From assembly GCA_964555065.1 (NCBI GenBank), contig CAZKRB010000009.1:1-58230 (forward strand): a stretch of DNA of 58,230 nucleotides, written 5' to 3'. This document shows positions 1 through 6,812 of this stretch, piece after piece. A model generated the notes under the pieces. The model was not told the origin of the DNA and ran no database searches. It saw nothing but the letters and a program-made list of their open reading frames with translations. The position numbers and the translations under genes were made by a program. The stretch's first letter is position 1, and each line of letters begins with the position of its first letter. The DNA is from Syntrophus sp964555065. Lineage in GTDB: Bacteria; Desulfobacterota; Syntrophia; Syntrophales; Syntrophaceae.

Positions 1-60
1 TGGTAGCGCGCCTGCTTTGGGAGCAGGATGTCGGGTGTTCAAATCACCCCGCCCCGACCA
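1..60 (+). tRNA. tRNA-Pro (anticodon UGG), 5' end cut off by the window
   Basis: The anticodon stem CCTGC/GCAGG encloses the loop TTTGGGA, giving anticodon TGG (proline). The T arm GGGTG-TTCAAAT-CACCC, the 3' acceptor strand CGCCCCG, discriminator A and an encoded CCA follow. The 5' acceptor strand and part of the D arm lie before base 1. A good terminator follows at once, so this is the end of its transcript. Confidence 0.93.
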
Positions 61-70
61 AATAAATCAA

Positions 71-104
71 GAGGTTACGATAAATCGCAGCCTCTTTTTT
101 TTTT
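71..104 (+). terminator. Rho-independent terminator after tRNA-Pro
   Basis: Stem GAGGTT/AGCCTC (one G-T pair) continues through a bulge into CGA/TCG with a TAAA loop, and is followed by ten T residues. It is a textbook intrinsic terminator ten bases after the tRNA CCA end. Confidence 0.9.
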
Positions 105-498
105 GAATACAGGAACAGGACACAAACCGGGTTAACCACTCGACATTGGTCAGGAATCTTTTCTTTGACTCATTTCTTCTGTTCCGCGTTCATTCGATTG
201 GGAGTTATGGGCAACCGGGTGATCCAGATCGAGGGTTTCAATCGTCTGACTGTTGGCTGTGCTGACCCAAAATTGCCCCCCCAGACCACCGTACGGTTCC
301 GATTTTCTTTCTGAAATTCTTGTTATTTCCTTCATTCGCTTTATGCTATATTTTATCATCAATCATTATTGATGTATTTGTTTGTCCCCCTCGCGCTGCC
401 GGATAACCACGCGGCAAGCCTGGAAAATAAAAGCAATTCAGAATGCAAAAACATCGTTTCATGGAACCCAAGCCGAGTGGTAAGCTGACAGGAAAATT
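105..498. other. Gene-free stretch, no confident content
   Basis: AT-rich sequence between the tRNA and the thioesterase-like gene. A 70-codon reverse-strand frame (150-362) has no family resemblance I can name and no convincing ribosome site. I see no promoter or RNA that I would defend. Confidence 0.5.
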
Positions 499-1290
499 AT
501 GACCGAATTGCCGTCTGCATTTTTCAGAAAAAAAACTGGATGCGAATTTGAACCAAGTGTCGCCACTCAAGGCCCTTGGTCTCCGGATTTTCAGCACGGG
601 GGGCCGCCATCGTCACTCTTGACGCATGTCTTAAGAACGCAGCCCTCACCCGATAATTTTAGAATCATCAGGATCACGATTGAAATATTAAGCGCGGTTC
701 CACTCAAGCCATGCGAGATTAATGTTGAGGTTGTGCGAAGTGGCAGAAGAATAGAGCTTCTCCGGGGAGAATACCGATCAGAAGGTAAAACTTATTTGAT
801 TGCCCATGCATGGCGTATTCACTCTGAAATTGGCATAACCGGTATCGTCCCGGATTTATACGAAATACCCTTACTTCCCGAAGCGCAACCTCAGGATTTT
901 TCCCCCATATTTGGCAACTTCCCTTATATAGAGGCACTAGAGTGGAGGTTTGCCAGAGGAGGATTTGATGCATTGGGTCCGGCAACGGTTTGGACCAGAC
1001 CGCGAATCCCACTTCTTGAGAATCAGGAAATGGATGGGCTGGATGCTCTTGTCTTGATGATTGATTCTGCCAACGGGATCAGTGCAGAACTCGATTTTAA
1101 AAAATGGACTTATGTGCCCGTAGATTTGACGGTGGGCATATTTCGTCAGCCGGAAGGCCCGTGGATGGGGATGGATGCACGGACAGTCATCGGAAATGAT
1201 GGCAACGGTCAAACGACCACGGTCGCCTTTGACAGCAAAGGTACGGTTGGCCACAGTTTACATACACTATTCATAAGGCCAAGATTATAG
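499..1290 (+). CDS. Thioesterase-like (double hot-dog) family protein
   Basis: A 263-residue protein that looks like the acyl-CoA thioesterase/TesB-like double hot-dog group. The N-terminal GPWSPDFQHGGPPSSLLTH is the typical first-helix motif of this group, and the C-terminal stretch from about residue 225 (ARTVIGNDGNGQTTTVAFD) with the final SLHTLFIRP matches its second hot-dog. The likely role is hydrolysis or binding of an acyl-CoA; the substrate cannot be told. AGGAAAATT precedes the ATG. It stands alone, with no operon partner, and is visibly more AT-rich than the recBCD and adk regions, which hints at separate acquisition. Family assignment is by motif memory. Confidence 0.75.
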   Translation: MTELPSAFFRKKTGCEFEPSVATQGPWSPDFQHGGPPSSLLTHVLRTQPSPDNFRIIRITIEILSAVPLKPCEINVEVVRSGRRIELLRGEYRSEGKTYLIAHAWRIHSEIGITGIVPDLYEIPLLPEAQPQDFSPIFGNFPYIEALEWRFARGGFDALGPATVWTRPRIPLLENQEMDGLDALVLMIDSANGISAELDFKKWTYVPVDLTVGIFRQPEGPWMGMDARTVIGNDGNGQTTTVAFDSKGTVGHSLHTLFIRPRL

Positions 1291-1692
1291 CCCTTCAGCC
1301 TTTTTTATTTTAAGCTTCCAGCTTCAGCATGGAGAGGAGTTAACAGGAAATCAACTGGATAGAGCTGAACAATCAATCTTCTTTCAGAAACCAGCCAGAT
1401 AGAGGCCCCATCCTTTTAGTACGGAGCGAAAGCCCGCGACTCGCCAGCAAATAATTTTAATATTTCAGTGAATTACATTTGATAAAACTTGATGCGATTA
1501 ACGGAACCAAAGGATTTTTATTCCGTTAGCCGCATGTTCAAGGCGCCCGTACAAACCACTTATACAAACGAGGACTCAGCCAATCCTGGTCAAGTCCTCG
1601 TTATGTGTTCGCACCCACTTGCCGGGAATCTTCTCCAACCCGCCTCAACGCTTGCGATGCCATCCCGGTGGAAGGCATCGGGCCATTTTCGG
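1291..1692. other. Intergenic region with two inverted repeats
   Basis: There is no gene I can support. A perfect 10-bp inverted repeat (AACGAGGACT at 1567-1576, AGTCCTCGTT at 1593-1602, 16-nt loop) and a 7-bp one (CGATGCC 1655-1661, GGCATCG 1674-1680) lie just beyond the 3' end of the reverse-strand DUF533 gene. Neither is followed by a T tract. An 86-codon plus-strand frame (1489-1749) runs into the DUF533 gene and is probably chance. Confidence 0.5.
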
Positions 1693-2574
1693 CTACACCT
1701 GCTTGAGGCCGACCATCTCTTGAATGCGTTGTGTGATTTCAGGCGTTAAACCCAACCCTTGAGCAAGCTGATCCAGGTAATCCTTCTCTGCTTGGGTATC
1801 CACTTCAATGGCCAACAGAGAGGCGGCATAGATCTGCGCGGCAAGTTCCGGTCGGCCCTGTGCCGCGGCCACCAGTGCTTCCGTTTCCATCGGCTGCTGC
1901 AGCTGGGTCATTAAATAGCTCCGGCCTTCCTCGTCAATCCCGCTTTCACTGATTTTTCCAACCATCCGGTCAATTTCATTCTGGTCGATCTCGCCGTCAG
2001 ATTTGGTGGCATTGATCATGGCACGCAAAATTAGCTCCGAGCTTTGTTCCATCTCGGCCTGTTCACCTTCCGTCTGTGGTTCCAGCAGGCCGGCCGGTAT
2101 AGATGGGTTCTGTTGTCCGCTTCCTTTCAGGGCGTTGAAGGCCAGACTGGCCAGAACGGCCATTAAGCCGCCGCCTACGGCCCCGCCGAGGGATTTCCCG
2201 CCGCCGCCCAGAAGGGAACCAATCAGGGCCCCCAGGCCGCCGATAGCAAGATTCTTGTTTCCGCCCGCCGCTTGTCCCGCACTGCCCAGCATGCCGGAGA
2301 GCAAATCGCCAAGGCCGCCACCGGNNNNNNNNNNNNNNNNNNNNNNNNNNNNNNNNNNNNNNNNNNNNNNNNNNNNNNNNNNNNNNNNNNNNNNNNNNNN
2401 NNNNNNNNNNNNNNNNNNNNNNNNGCCGCCACCGGTCTGTCCGGATGATCCTCCCAGCATGCTCCCGATATTATCCAGCAGACCACCGCCACCTAAAGAG
2501 TTTTTTATGCGTTCATTGGACGAAGCCGACATTCCGGATTGCACCATCGCTCCAAGAAGGTCCTTGATGTTCAT
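1693..2574 (-). CDS. DUF533 (YebE-like, TerB-type) protein, interrupted by an assembly gap
   Basis: The N-terminal half is Gly-rich (LGGGGLLDNIGSMLGGSS), followed by a hydrophobic Gly/Ala segment and a C-terminal acidic helical domain with SDGEIDQNEIDRM, the TerB-like motif of DUF533. E. coli YebE has the same plan; the function is unknown, with an inner-membrane association likely from the Gly/Ala helix. I chose the ATG at 2574 because AAAGGGGGAA precedes it and a strong promoter ends only about 85 bases upstream; the longer frame starting at 2787 would begin before that promoter. A 100-N gap (2325-2424) falls in the Gly-rich part, but both flanks stay in the same frame. Confidence 0.82.
   Translation of the reverse strand: MNIKDLLGAMVQSGMSASSNERIKNSLGGGGLLDNIGSMLGGSSGQTGGGXXXXXXXXXXXXXXXXXXXXXXXXXXXXXXXXXXGGGLGDLLSGMLGSAGQAAGGNKNLAIGGLGALIGSLLGGGGKSLGGAVGGGLMAVLASLAFNALKGSGQQNPSIPAGLLEPQTEGEQAEMEQSSELILRAMINATKSDGEIDQNEIDRMVGKISESGIDEEGRSYLMTQLQQPMETEALVAAAQGRPELAAQIYAASLLAIEVDTQAEKDYLDQLAQGLGLTPEITQRIQEMVGLKQV
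2325..2424. other. Assembly gap of exactly 100 N
   Basis: A scaffold gap within the Gly-rich coding region. Both flanks carry the same 11 bases GCCGCCACCGG (2314-2324 and 2425-2435), which suggests that two contig ends overlap and the gap is artificial or spans a short tandem repeat. Confidence 0.97.
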
Positions 2575-2658
2575 TTTCTTTTCCCCCTTTGCTGTTTCTG
2601 AATTGACTGCCGTTTTGGTTGTGTTTTTAGTATGATAAATTGCTGAAAATTCTGCATA

Positions 2659-2688
2659 AGTATAGAGGATGGCATTTTGCTTTGTCAA
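2659..2688 (-). promoter_or_regulatory. Sigma-70-type promoter for the DUF533 gene
   Basis: On the minus strand TTGACA (2688-2683), an 18-base spacer, then TATACT (2664-2659). This is close to consensus and leaves a leader of about 80 bases to the ATG at 2574. The rest of the 2575-2942 interval holds no gene I can support. Confidence 0.75.
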
Positions 2689-2942
2689 TTCGTATTTTAC
2701 CCCCGAGAATCCGCTGCAATGAATGATGGAGGGGATGTCCTGGCTCAGGGTGAGTGGACTTTTGATTCTTTTATGATAAACAATCAATGAAATCTTCTGT
2801 CACTCGCCGACAGGAATCCAACGGTGGACAGGCGCCGGTTAACGTCTGGAAGCGAAGGGAGCAAAATTCGACGGTCTCTCATGCACTCAGGACATTCCGG
2901 CCTTTTAGCTGTTTAAAGGGGACAAAGAAAGAGGAAAGATCC

Positions 2943-3401
2943 ATGTCAAGAGAGATTGCACCCTTATCGGGGAGCGGAATGGGAAAAGAGGGAGCTTTGG
3001 AGGGCTACCGGGAAACGGAGATGTGCGAGCGCTGCCGGGGAAAATGCTGCCGGCTGCAGCCAGGCCACTGTCTGCCATCGGAGTTCGGCTCCGCCGCGGC
3101 CGTTGAGGCAGCGTTCAACAGCGGCAAGTACGGAATCATCCTGCTTTTGGACTCGGACCTCAAGGCCCGGGTCGTCCGCCCCCATTACAAGGATCGAAAG
3201 CGGCAGGCGGGATGCGTTTTTCTCAGGGAAAAAGGCTGTGAACTTCCGTGGCAGGCCAGACCCTATGGGTGCCGCATACTTCGTCCAAGAACGCGTGACG
3301 GCGAGCACTGCGTCCAAGAGGGGATCTCCATCGCGGAGGCAGGCAGAATGTGGGAGCGAAGCGGGTTTCTGCCTGCCATGCCCTCTTTGGGCTTCGATTG
3401 A
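2943..3401 (+). CDS. Cys-rich YkgJ-like zinc/iron-chelating domain protein
   Basis: A 152-residue soluble protein. Near residue 29 it has CERCRGKCCRLQPGHC, and further on CVFLREKGCELPWQARPYGC and a late Cys: the CxxCxxxCC plus paired-Cys layout of the YkgJ family, thought to bind zinc or an Fe-S cluster. The function of the family is not settled. I chose the ATG at 2943 because AGAGGAAAGA precedes it; a frame continuing upstream to 2787 has no ribosome site. It appears monocistronic. Confidence 0.72.
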   Translation: MSREIAPLSGSGMGKEGALEGYRETEMCERCRGKCCRLQPGHCLPSEFGSAAAVEAAFNSGKYGIILLLDSDLKARVVRPHYKDRKRQAGCVFLREKGCELPWQARPYGCRILRPRTRDGEHCVQEGISIAEAGRMWERSGFLPAMPSLGFD

Positions 3402-3462
3402 CCATAGGTTTCCCTTGGCTGCGGCAGTGGAGAACATCGCCTTGGCATTCGGAAAACTTTTA

Positions 3463-3825
3463 TCAGAATGCGTTCTGGACGTGAACCTTAAGCCTTGCGT
3501 GATTACGCCAAGCCTCGATCCGGTGGGCGCTCAGAATCTCGCGATTCATCCGCTCCCTGAATAGAGAAGGTTCGATGTTCATCAGCACACAGGTCAGCTC
3601 GAAAAAGACATTGCCGGTATCAAAGATGAAGGACTCCGCCAGTTCTCTCGATCCGAACCGTTCTCCCTTCAGCGTGAGAACGGCATCCAGCAGGACGGCA
3701 GCCCACAAACGGAAAGCCCCTGAATCCGTGGAAGAATTTTCATTGAGAATCGACTCGATATTGTCCGTTTTCATAAAAAAGAAAAGATGTGAATCCTGAG
3801 CCGCTTCCGCCTGTGACACGATCAC
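3463..3825 (-). CDS. Hypothetical small helical protein
   Basis: A frame of 120 codons beginning with GTG; an internal ATG at codon 18 (MKTDNIESI) is an alternative start. The middle (LWAAVLLDAVLTLKGERF, then FIFDTGNVFFELTCVLMNIE) reads like a compact helical bundle with natural residue choice, which is why I keep it. No family is recognised. It faces the YkgJ-like gene convergently with no obvious terminator between them. Neither start has a strong ribosome site. Confidence 0.5.
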   Translation of the reverse strand: MIVSQAEAAQDSHLFFFMKTDNIESILNENSSTDSGAFRLWAAVLLDAVLTLKGERFGSRELAESFIFDTGNVFFELTCVLMNIEPSLFRERMNREILSAHRIEAWRNHARLKVHVQNAF

Positions 3826-4384
3826 CCGGTTTTCGCGGTCGGATTTTCACAGCCATGTTGACGGCATGGCCTTTCCAAGAGTAAGTGAAGCTCCTGTCCT
3901 CCTATGAAAGCATCCGGCCCGGGGCCTGATTCAAAAGAGCCAAAAGGTTGCCACGGCCATATCTGAGCTTAAAAAAGACCGCGACCCTGTATTGCGCCCG
4001 TGAACGATCCTTTGTTGAAACCGCCCACGGACTGCTGAAAATTCCTGATCAGGGAATCGTCGAATTTTAGACGGCCAAAGGAATGTCGTCCTCCGTTCGG
4101 CAATCCGCCTTTCCTGTGTCCGTTCCACAACCTAGCCGCTGCGCTCAACGGGTGTCCTGACTTCGACAATTCCTAAATTAGCAAGTCCCGTTCCATGATG
4201 AGGCCTTTCTATTTTCCCATCCTGTCCGTACTCCCCAACTGCAAGTTACTGAAGGGAAATAAGCCTGGGAAAAAATATTCATCGCAGAAAAGGGCGGACG
4301 GATGTCACGCTCTGTGCTATGTTTGAGGTCCATGAGCGGGAGGAAATACGCCCTCGTGGAAGTTCATTTTCGGAGGTTCAGCCG
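3826..4384. other. Gene-free stretch, possibly gene remnant
   Basis: About 560 bases before the peroxiredoxin gene. Short reverse-strand frames (for example 3969-4169) contain protein-like stretches, but none has a ribosome site or a recognisable family. An imperfect palindrome TTCCTGATCAGGGAA lies near 4043. I see no clear promoter. Confidence 0.4.
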
Positions 4385-4846
4385 ATGACACAGTTGAAAA
4401 AAGGCGATTTGGCGCCGGAGTTCCGTCTTTCGGATCAATTCGGAAATGCGGTAACAAGCGGTGATTTCAAGGGGAGGAAGATTCTTCTGTATTTCTATCC
4501 CAAGGCCGGAACTTCCGGCTGTACGAAACAGACCGAAGCGGTCCGGGACGCAAAATCGCAGTTGAATGCCCTGGGCGTGGAAACTCTGGGGATAAGCCCC
4601 GACTCCAACACGTTGCAGAAGAAGTTCAGCGATAAACTCGCGTTGAATTTTCCCCTGCTTTCGGATCCGGACCACGCCGTAGCGGAGGCTTACGGCGTCT
4701 GGGGCGAAAAAAGCCTCTATGGGAAAAAATACCACGGAATCATCCGGTCCTCCTTCCTGGTTGACGAGGAAGGTCGGATACTGGAAGCCTGGTACAAGGT
4801 TAGCCCCGCCGATACAATTCCCAAAGCGCTGAAGGCGCTTGGGTGA
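4385..4846 (+). CDS. bcp: Peroxiredoxin of the BCP/PrxQ type, single-Cys form
   Basis: A 153-residue thiol peroxidase that reduces hydrogen and organic peroxides. The PrxQ framework is clear: GDLAPEFRLSDQFG at the start, then YFYPKAGTSGCTKQTEAVRD with the peroxidatic Cys at residue 46. The resolving Cys that most BCP proteins carry five residues later is Glu here, and C46 is the only cysteine in the protein, so it must be regenerated by an outside thiol. GGAGG about 10 bases before the ATG at 4385 decides the start. The downstream transporter gene follows after about 40 bases. Confidence 0.9.
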   Translation: MTQLKKGDLAPEFRLSDQFGNAVTSGDFKGRKILLYFYPKAGTSGCTKQTEAVRDAKSQLNALGVETLGISPDSNTLQKKFSDKLALNFPLLSDPDHAVAEAYGVWGEKSLYGKKYHGIIRSSFLVDEEGRILEAWYKVSPADTIPKALKALG

Positions 4847-4883
4847 TGGGGGAGGGGAGCTCCGATTGGAAGGGAGAATCCAC

Positions 4884-5141
4884 TTGGACTGGAAGGAACT
4901 GATCGGATTTGTCGGCGGCTTACTGACGACCATGGGAATGGTTCCGCAGGTATGGCGGCTCTTCAAGCTGAAGAGCGCCCATGAGATCAGCCTGGCTTTC
5001 AGCCTGTGCCTGAATCTCGGCATCGCCCTCTGGCTGCTCTACGGCATCCTCCAGGGTCTGATCTCAGTCATCACCTGGAACGGCATCGCCCTGGTTCTGG
5101 GCTGCGGAATGCTGTATGCCAAGCTCAAGTGGGGCCGGTGA
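4884..5141 (+). CDS. SemiSWEET (MtN3/PQ-loop) family small sugar transporter
   Basis: A three-helix half-transporter of about 85 residues that would dimerise in the inner membrane. It contains the PQ-loop signature GLLTTMGMVPQVWRLFKLKS, then the SLAFSLCLNLGIALWLLYG helix and a final GIALVLGCGMLYAKLK helix. Bacterial SemiSWEETs move small sugars by facilitated diffusion; the substrate here is unknown. I favour the TTG at 4884 because GGAAGGGAG sits seven bases before it and the product then has the usual family length. An ATG at 4839, overlapping the peroxiredoxin stop, would add 15 residues and has a poor ribosome site. Confidence 0.85.
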   Translation: MDWKELIGFVGGLLTTMGMVPQVWRLFKLKSAHEISLAFSLCLNLGIALWLLYGILQGLISVITWNGIALVLGCGMLYAKLKWGR

Positions 5142-5178
5142 GTTGCCCACAGAGAGGGTACTCCCCTTACTTTCTGTT

Positions 5179-5207
5179 TGACACGCCCATGCATATGCTC
5201 TATCTTA
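5179..5207 (+). promoter_or_regulatory. Sigma-70-type promoter for the small SAP-like gene
   Basis: TTGACA (5179-5184), 17-base spacer, TATCTT (5202-5207). It lies about 100 bases before the ATG at 5311, so the small gene and the radical SAM gene have their own transcript separate from the transporter. Confidence 0.65.
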
Positions 5208-5310
5208 TTAAAAATTAAATCACAAAATAAGCTGTTCATTTTTGTTTCCGCCGGTAATTCATAGGTTCGTAAATTCATCTGTTTAACAACCCAAAAAAGG
5301 AGAGGGAAGA

Positions 5311-5490
5311 ATGAAAATTCAGGAAATAAGAAAGATAGCTAAATTGTGGGGGATCGATACCCGGGTGGGCCGTTCCAAACTGGAGATTATTCGGGATATC
5401 CAGATCAAAGAGGGCAACGATCCCTGTTTTAAGACGAAAGAGACCTGTGAAAGCGACTGCCTGTGGAAAAGTGATTGCATTAAAGGATAA
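5311..5490 (+). CDS. Small SAP-like protein with a four-Cys C-terminus (59 aa)
   Basis: Reading from the ATG at 5311 gives MKIQEIRKIAKLWGIDTR, then a second helix SKLEIIRDIQIKEG and a tail CFKTKETCESDCLWKSDC ending at 5490. The first 35 residues follow the SAP / Rho-N helix-extended-helix pattern, a nucleic-acid-binding fold. As I recall, small proteins with this SAP start and a Cys-rich tail recur in Deltaproteobacteria, with no known function. AAAAAAGGAGAGGGAAG gives a very strong ribosome site. Its 3' end overlaps the start of the radical SAM frame, so the two are probably co-expressed. The four Cys may bind a metal or be modified. Confidence 0.8.
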   Translation: MKIQEIRKIAKLWGIDTRVGRSKLEIIRDIQIKEGNDPCFKTKETCESDCLWKSDCIKG

Positions 5491-6571
5491 AACAGCCGCT
5501 TTTCCGCCAACTGCCTTTCAGACGGAGGTGGGCGGGCCGAACCGTCCGTCCCTTTCATCCCCATTCGGAAAAAGCATCCAACACTTCAGCAGCATAAAAG
5601 GAAGTCTTGATCGCGCAAATGCCATCGAGGCGGACAAGCCCTTTGAAGAAAGGCGGATCGAGAAGCCGATTCGCCGCCTCCTTCCCTTCGGCGCCTTTTT
5701 CCTCCGGAGAAAGATCCTGGGACGGAAAGTTCCGCTGCTGGCCAGTTTCAAGGTGACGTACCGCTGTAACCTCTCCTGCCTGCAGTGTCCCTTCCATCGC
5801 CGCGCGGCAGAGGAGGGGGCCCACATGAGCTGGCCCGTGGCCAGAGCCTCCCTGGCAGCCCTGAGGCGCCAGGGGACTCTCATTGTCGTCTTTGAGGGCG
5901 GAGAGCCGCTCCTGTGGCGGGATGGGCAAAAGGACATCCGCGACTTGATCGGTTACGCCAGGACCCTTTTTCCCCGTGTCGCCGTGACGACCAACGGCAC
6001 CTATCCCCTCGACGTTCCAGCCGACGTCCTCTGGGTCAGCCTGGACGGACTGAAGGAATCCCATGACCGCCTTCGTTCTTCGTCCTTTGACCGGGTGCTG
6101 GCAAATCTCCGGGCATCGCGCCATCGTCGCCTGTTCACTCACTTCACGATCAACCGGGAGAATCGCCGCGACATCCGGCCATTGCTGGAGCAGCTCCGGG
6201 AAGTGAGGGCTTTTGGTGGGATGACCGTTCAGCTTTTTTATCCCTATGGACAGGGAGAGGCGCCGCTGGCGCTGTCCGAGGTCGAACGGAAAGAGGTCCT
6301 GGAAGCGCTGATCGGCATGAAGAAGGAGGGGTTCCCCATCCTCAACTCGGCCGGACGGCTCCGGGCCATGATCCGGAATGACTGGCGCTGCCATGACGAC
6401 CTTCTCATCAATGTCGATCCCGACGGCACGATCACCCGCGGCTGCTACGTCAAGAGCCGAGGCCGGATCAACTGCCGGGTCTGCGGGTTTTCTCCCGTCT
6501 CCGAGGCATCGGGCGCCCTGGATCTCCTGCCCGGATCACTGAAAGCGGGCTGGTCGATCTTCCTGAAATGA
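5447..6571 (+). CDS. Radical SAM protein with SPASM-like C-terminal Cys cluster
   Basis: The cluster motif CNLSCLQC (C107, C111, C114 counted from the first possible start) ligates the 4Fe-4S cluster that cleaves S-adenosylmethionine. EGGEPLLW is the usual GGEP motif, and the C-terminal NCRVCGF with earlier Cys (CHDDLL, GCYVK) resembles an auxiliary-cluster (SPASM/twitch) region. The substrate is unknown. The true start is unclear: no ATG lies upstream of the cluster motif, and the candidates are GTG codons at 5447 (overlapping the SAP-like gene), 5471 and 5528, none with a good ribosome site. Translation may be coupled to the small gene upstream. Confidence 0.82.
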   Translation: MKATACGKVIALKDKTAAFPPTAFQTEVGGPNRPSLSSPFGKSIQHFSSIKGSLDRANAIEADKPFEERRIEKPIRRLLPFGAFFLRRKILGRKVPLLASFKVTYRCNLSCLQCPFHRRAAEEGAHMSWPVARASLAALRRQGTLIVVFEGGEPLLWRDGQKDIRDLIGYARTLFPRVAVTTNGTYPLDVPADVLWVSLDGLKESHDRLRSSSFDRVLANLRASRHRRLFTHFTINRENRRDIRPLLEQLREVRAFGGMTVQLFYPYGQGEAPLALSEVERKEVLEALIGMKKEGFPILNSAGRLRAMIRNDWRCHDDLLINVDPDGTITRGCYVKSRGRINCRVCGFSPVSEASGALDLLPGSLKAGWSIFLK

Positions 6572-6594
6572 TTCAACAGAGGCAGGTGAACTTC

Positions 6595-6789
6595 ATGGAC
6601 GAGAATTCGCCCGGCGGCAAAGGCGATCACGGAACTCCGGAATTCCCCTTTCCCCATTCCCTTTACATTCCGGAAGAGGAGCGCATCCAGCGCATCCCCC
6701 TGTGTCGATATCTCAGTGACCTGTCGGCTCTCTTCGAAACCGACAACGCCGCAGTTGACAGTTCCGAAAAAAAACCGGATCGGGAATAG
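6595..6789 (+). CDS. Small hypothetical ORF after the radical SAM gene
   Basis: A 64-codon frame from the ATG at 6595 (preceded by AGGCAGGTGAA); an upstream ATG at 6568 overlaps the radical SAM stop (ATGA) and would give 73 residues. The product is acidic, Pro-rich at the start (EFPFPHSLYIPEEERIQR), with no family I recognise. It sits between the radical SAM gene and recC and may belong to either transcript. It could be a chance frame, but the spacing and coupled start favour translation. Confidence 0.45.
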   Translation: MDENSPGGKGDHGTPEFPFPHSLYIPEEERIQRIPLCRYLSDLSALFETDNAAVDSSEKKPDRE

Positions 6790-6812
6790 CGCAAAGGAGG
6801 GCTGGAACTCCA

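Noticed and set aside
150..362. Reverse-strand 70-codon frame near the tRNA
   Set aside because: No family resemblance and no ribosome site; a GGCAATTTTGGGTCAGC stretch inside it recalls insertion-sequence ends, but no transposase or matching terminal repeat is present.
1489..1749. Plus-strand 86-codon frame
   Set aside because: It runs into the DUF533 gene on the other strand, has no ribosome site and unnatural composition.
2575..2787. N-terminal extension of the DUF533 protein
   Set aside because: It would begin upstream of a near-consensus promoter for the same gene, and a strong ribosome site supports the start at 2574.
3969..4169. Reverse-strand short frames before the peroxiredoxin gene
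   Set aside because: Protein-like in places but without start signals or a recognisable family; left as possible remnant only.
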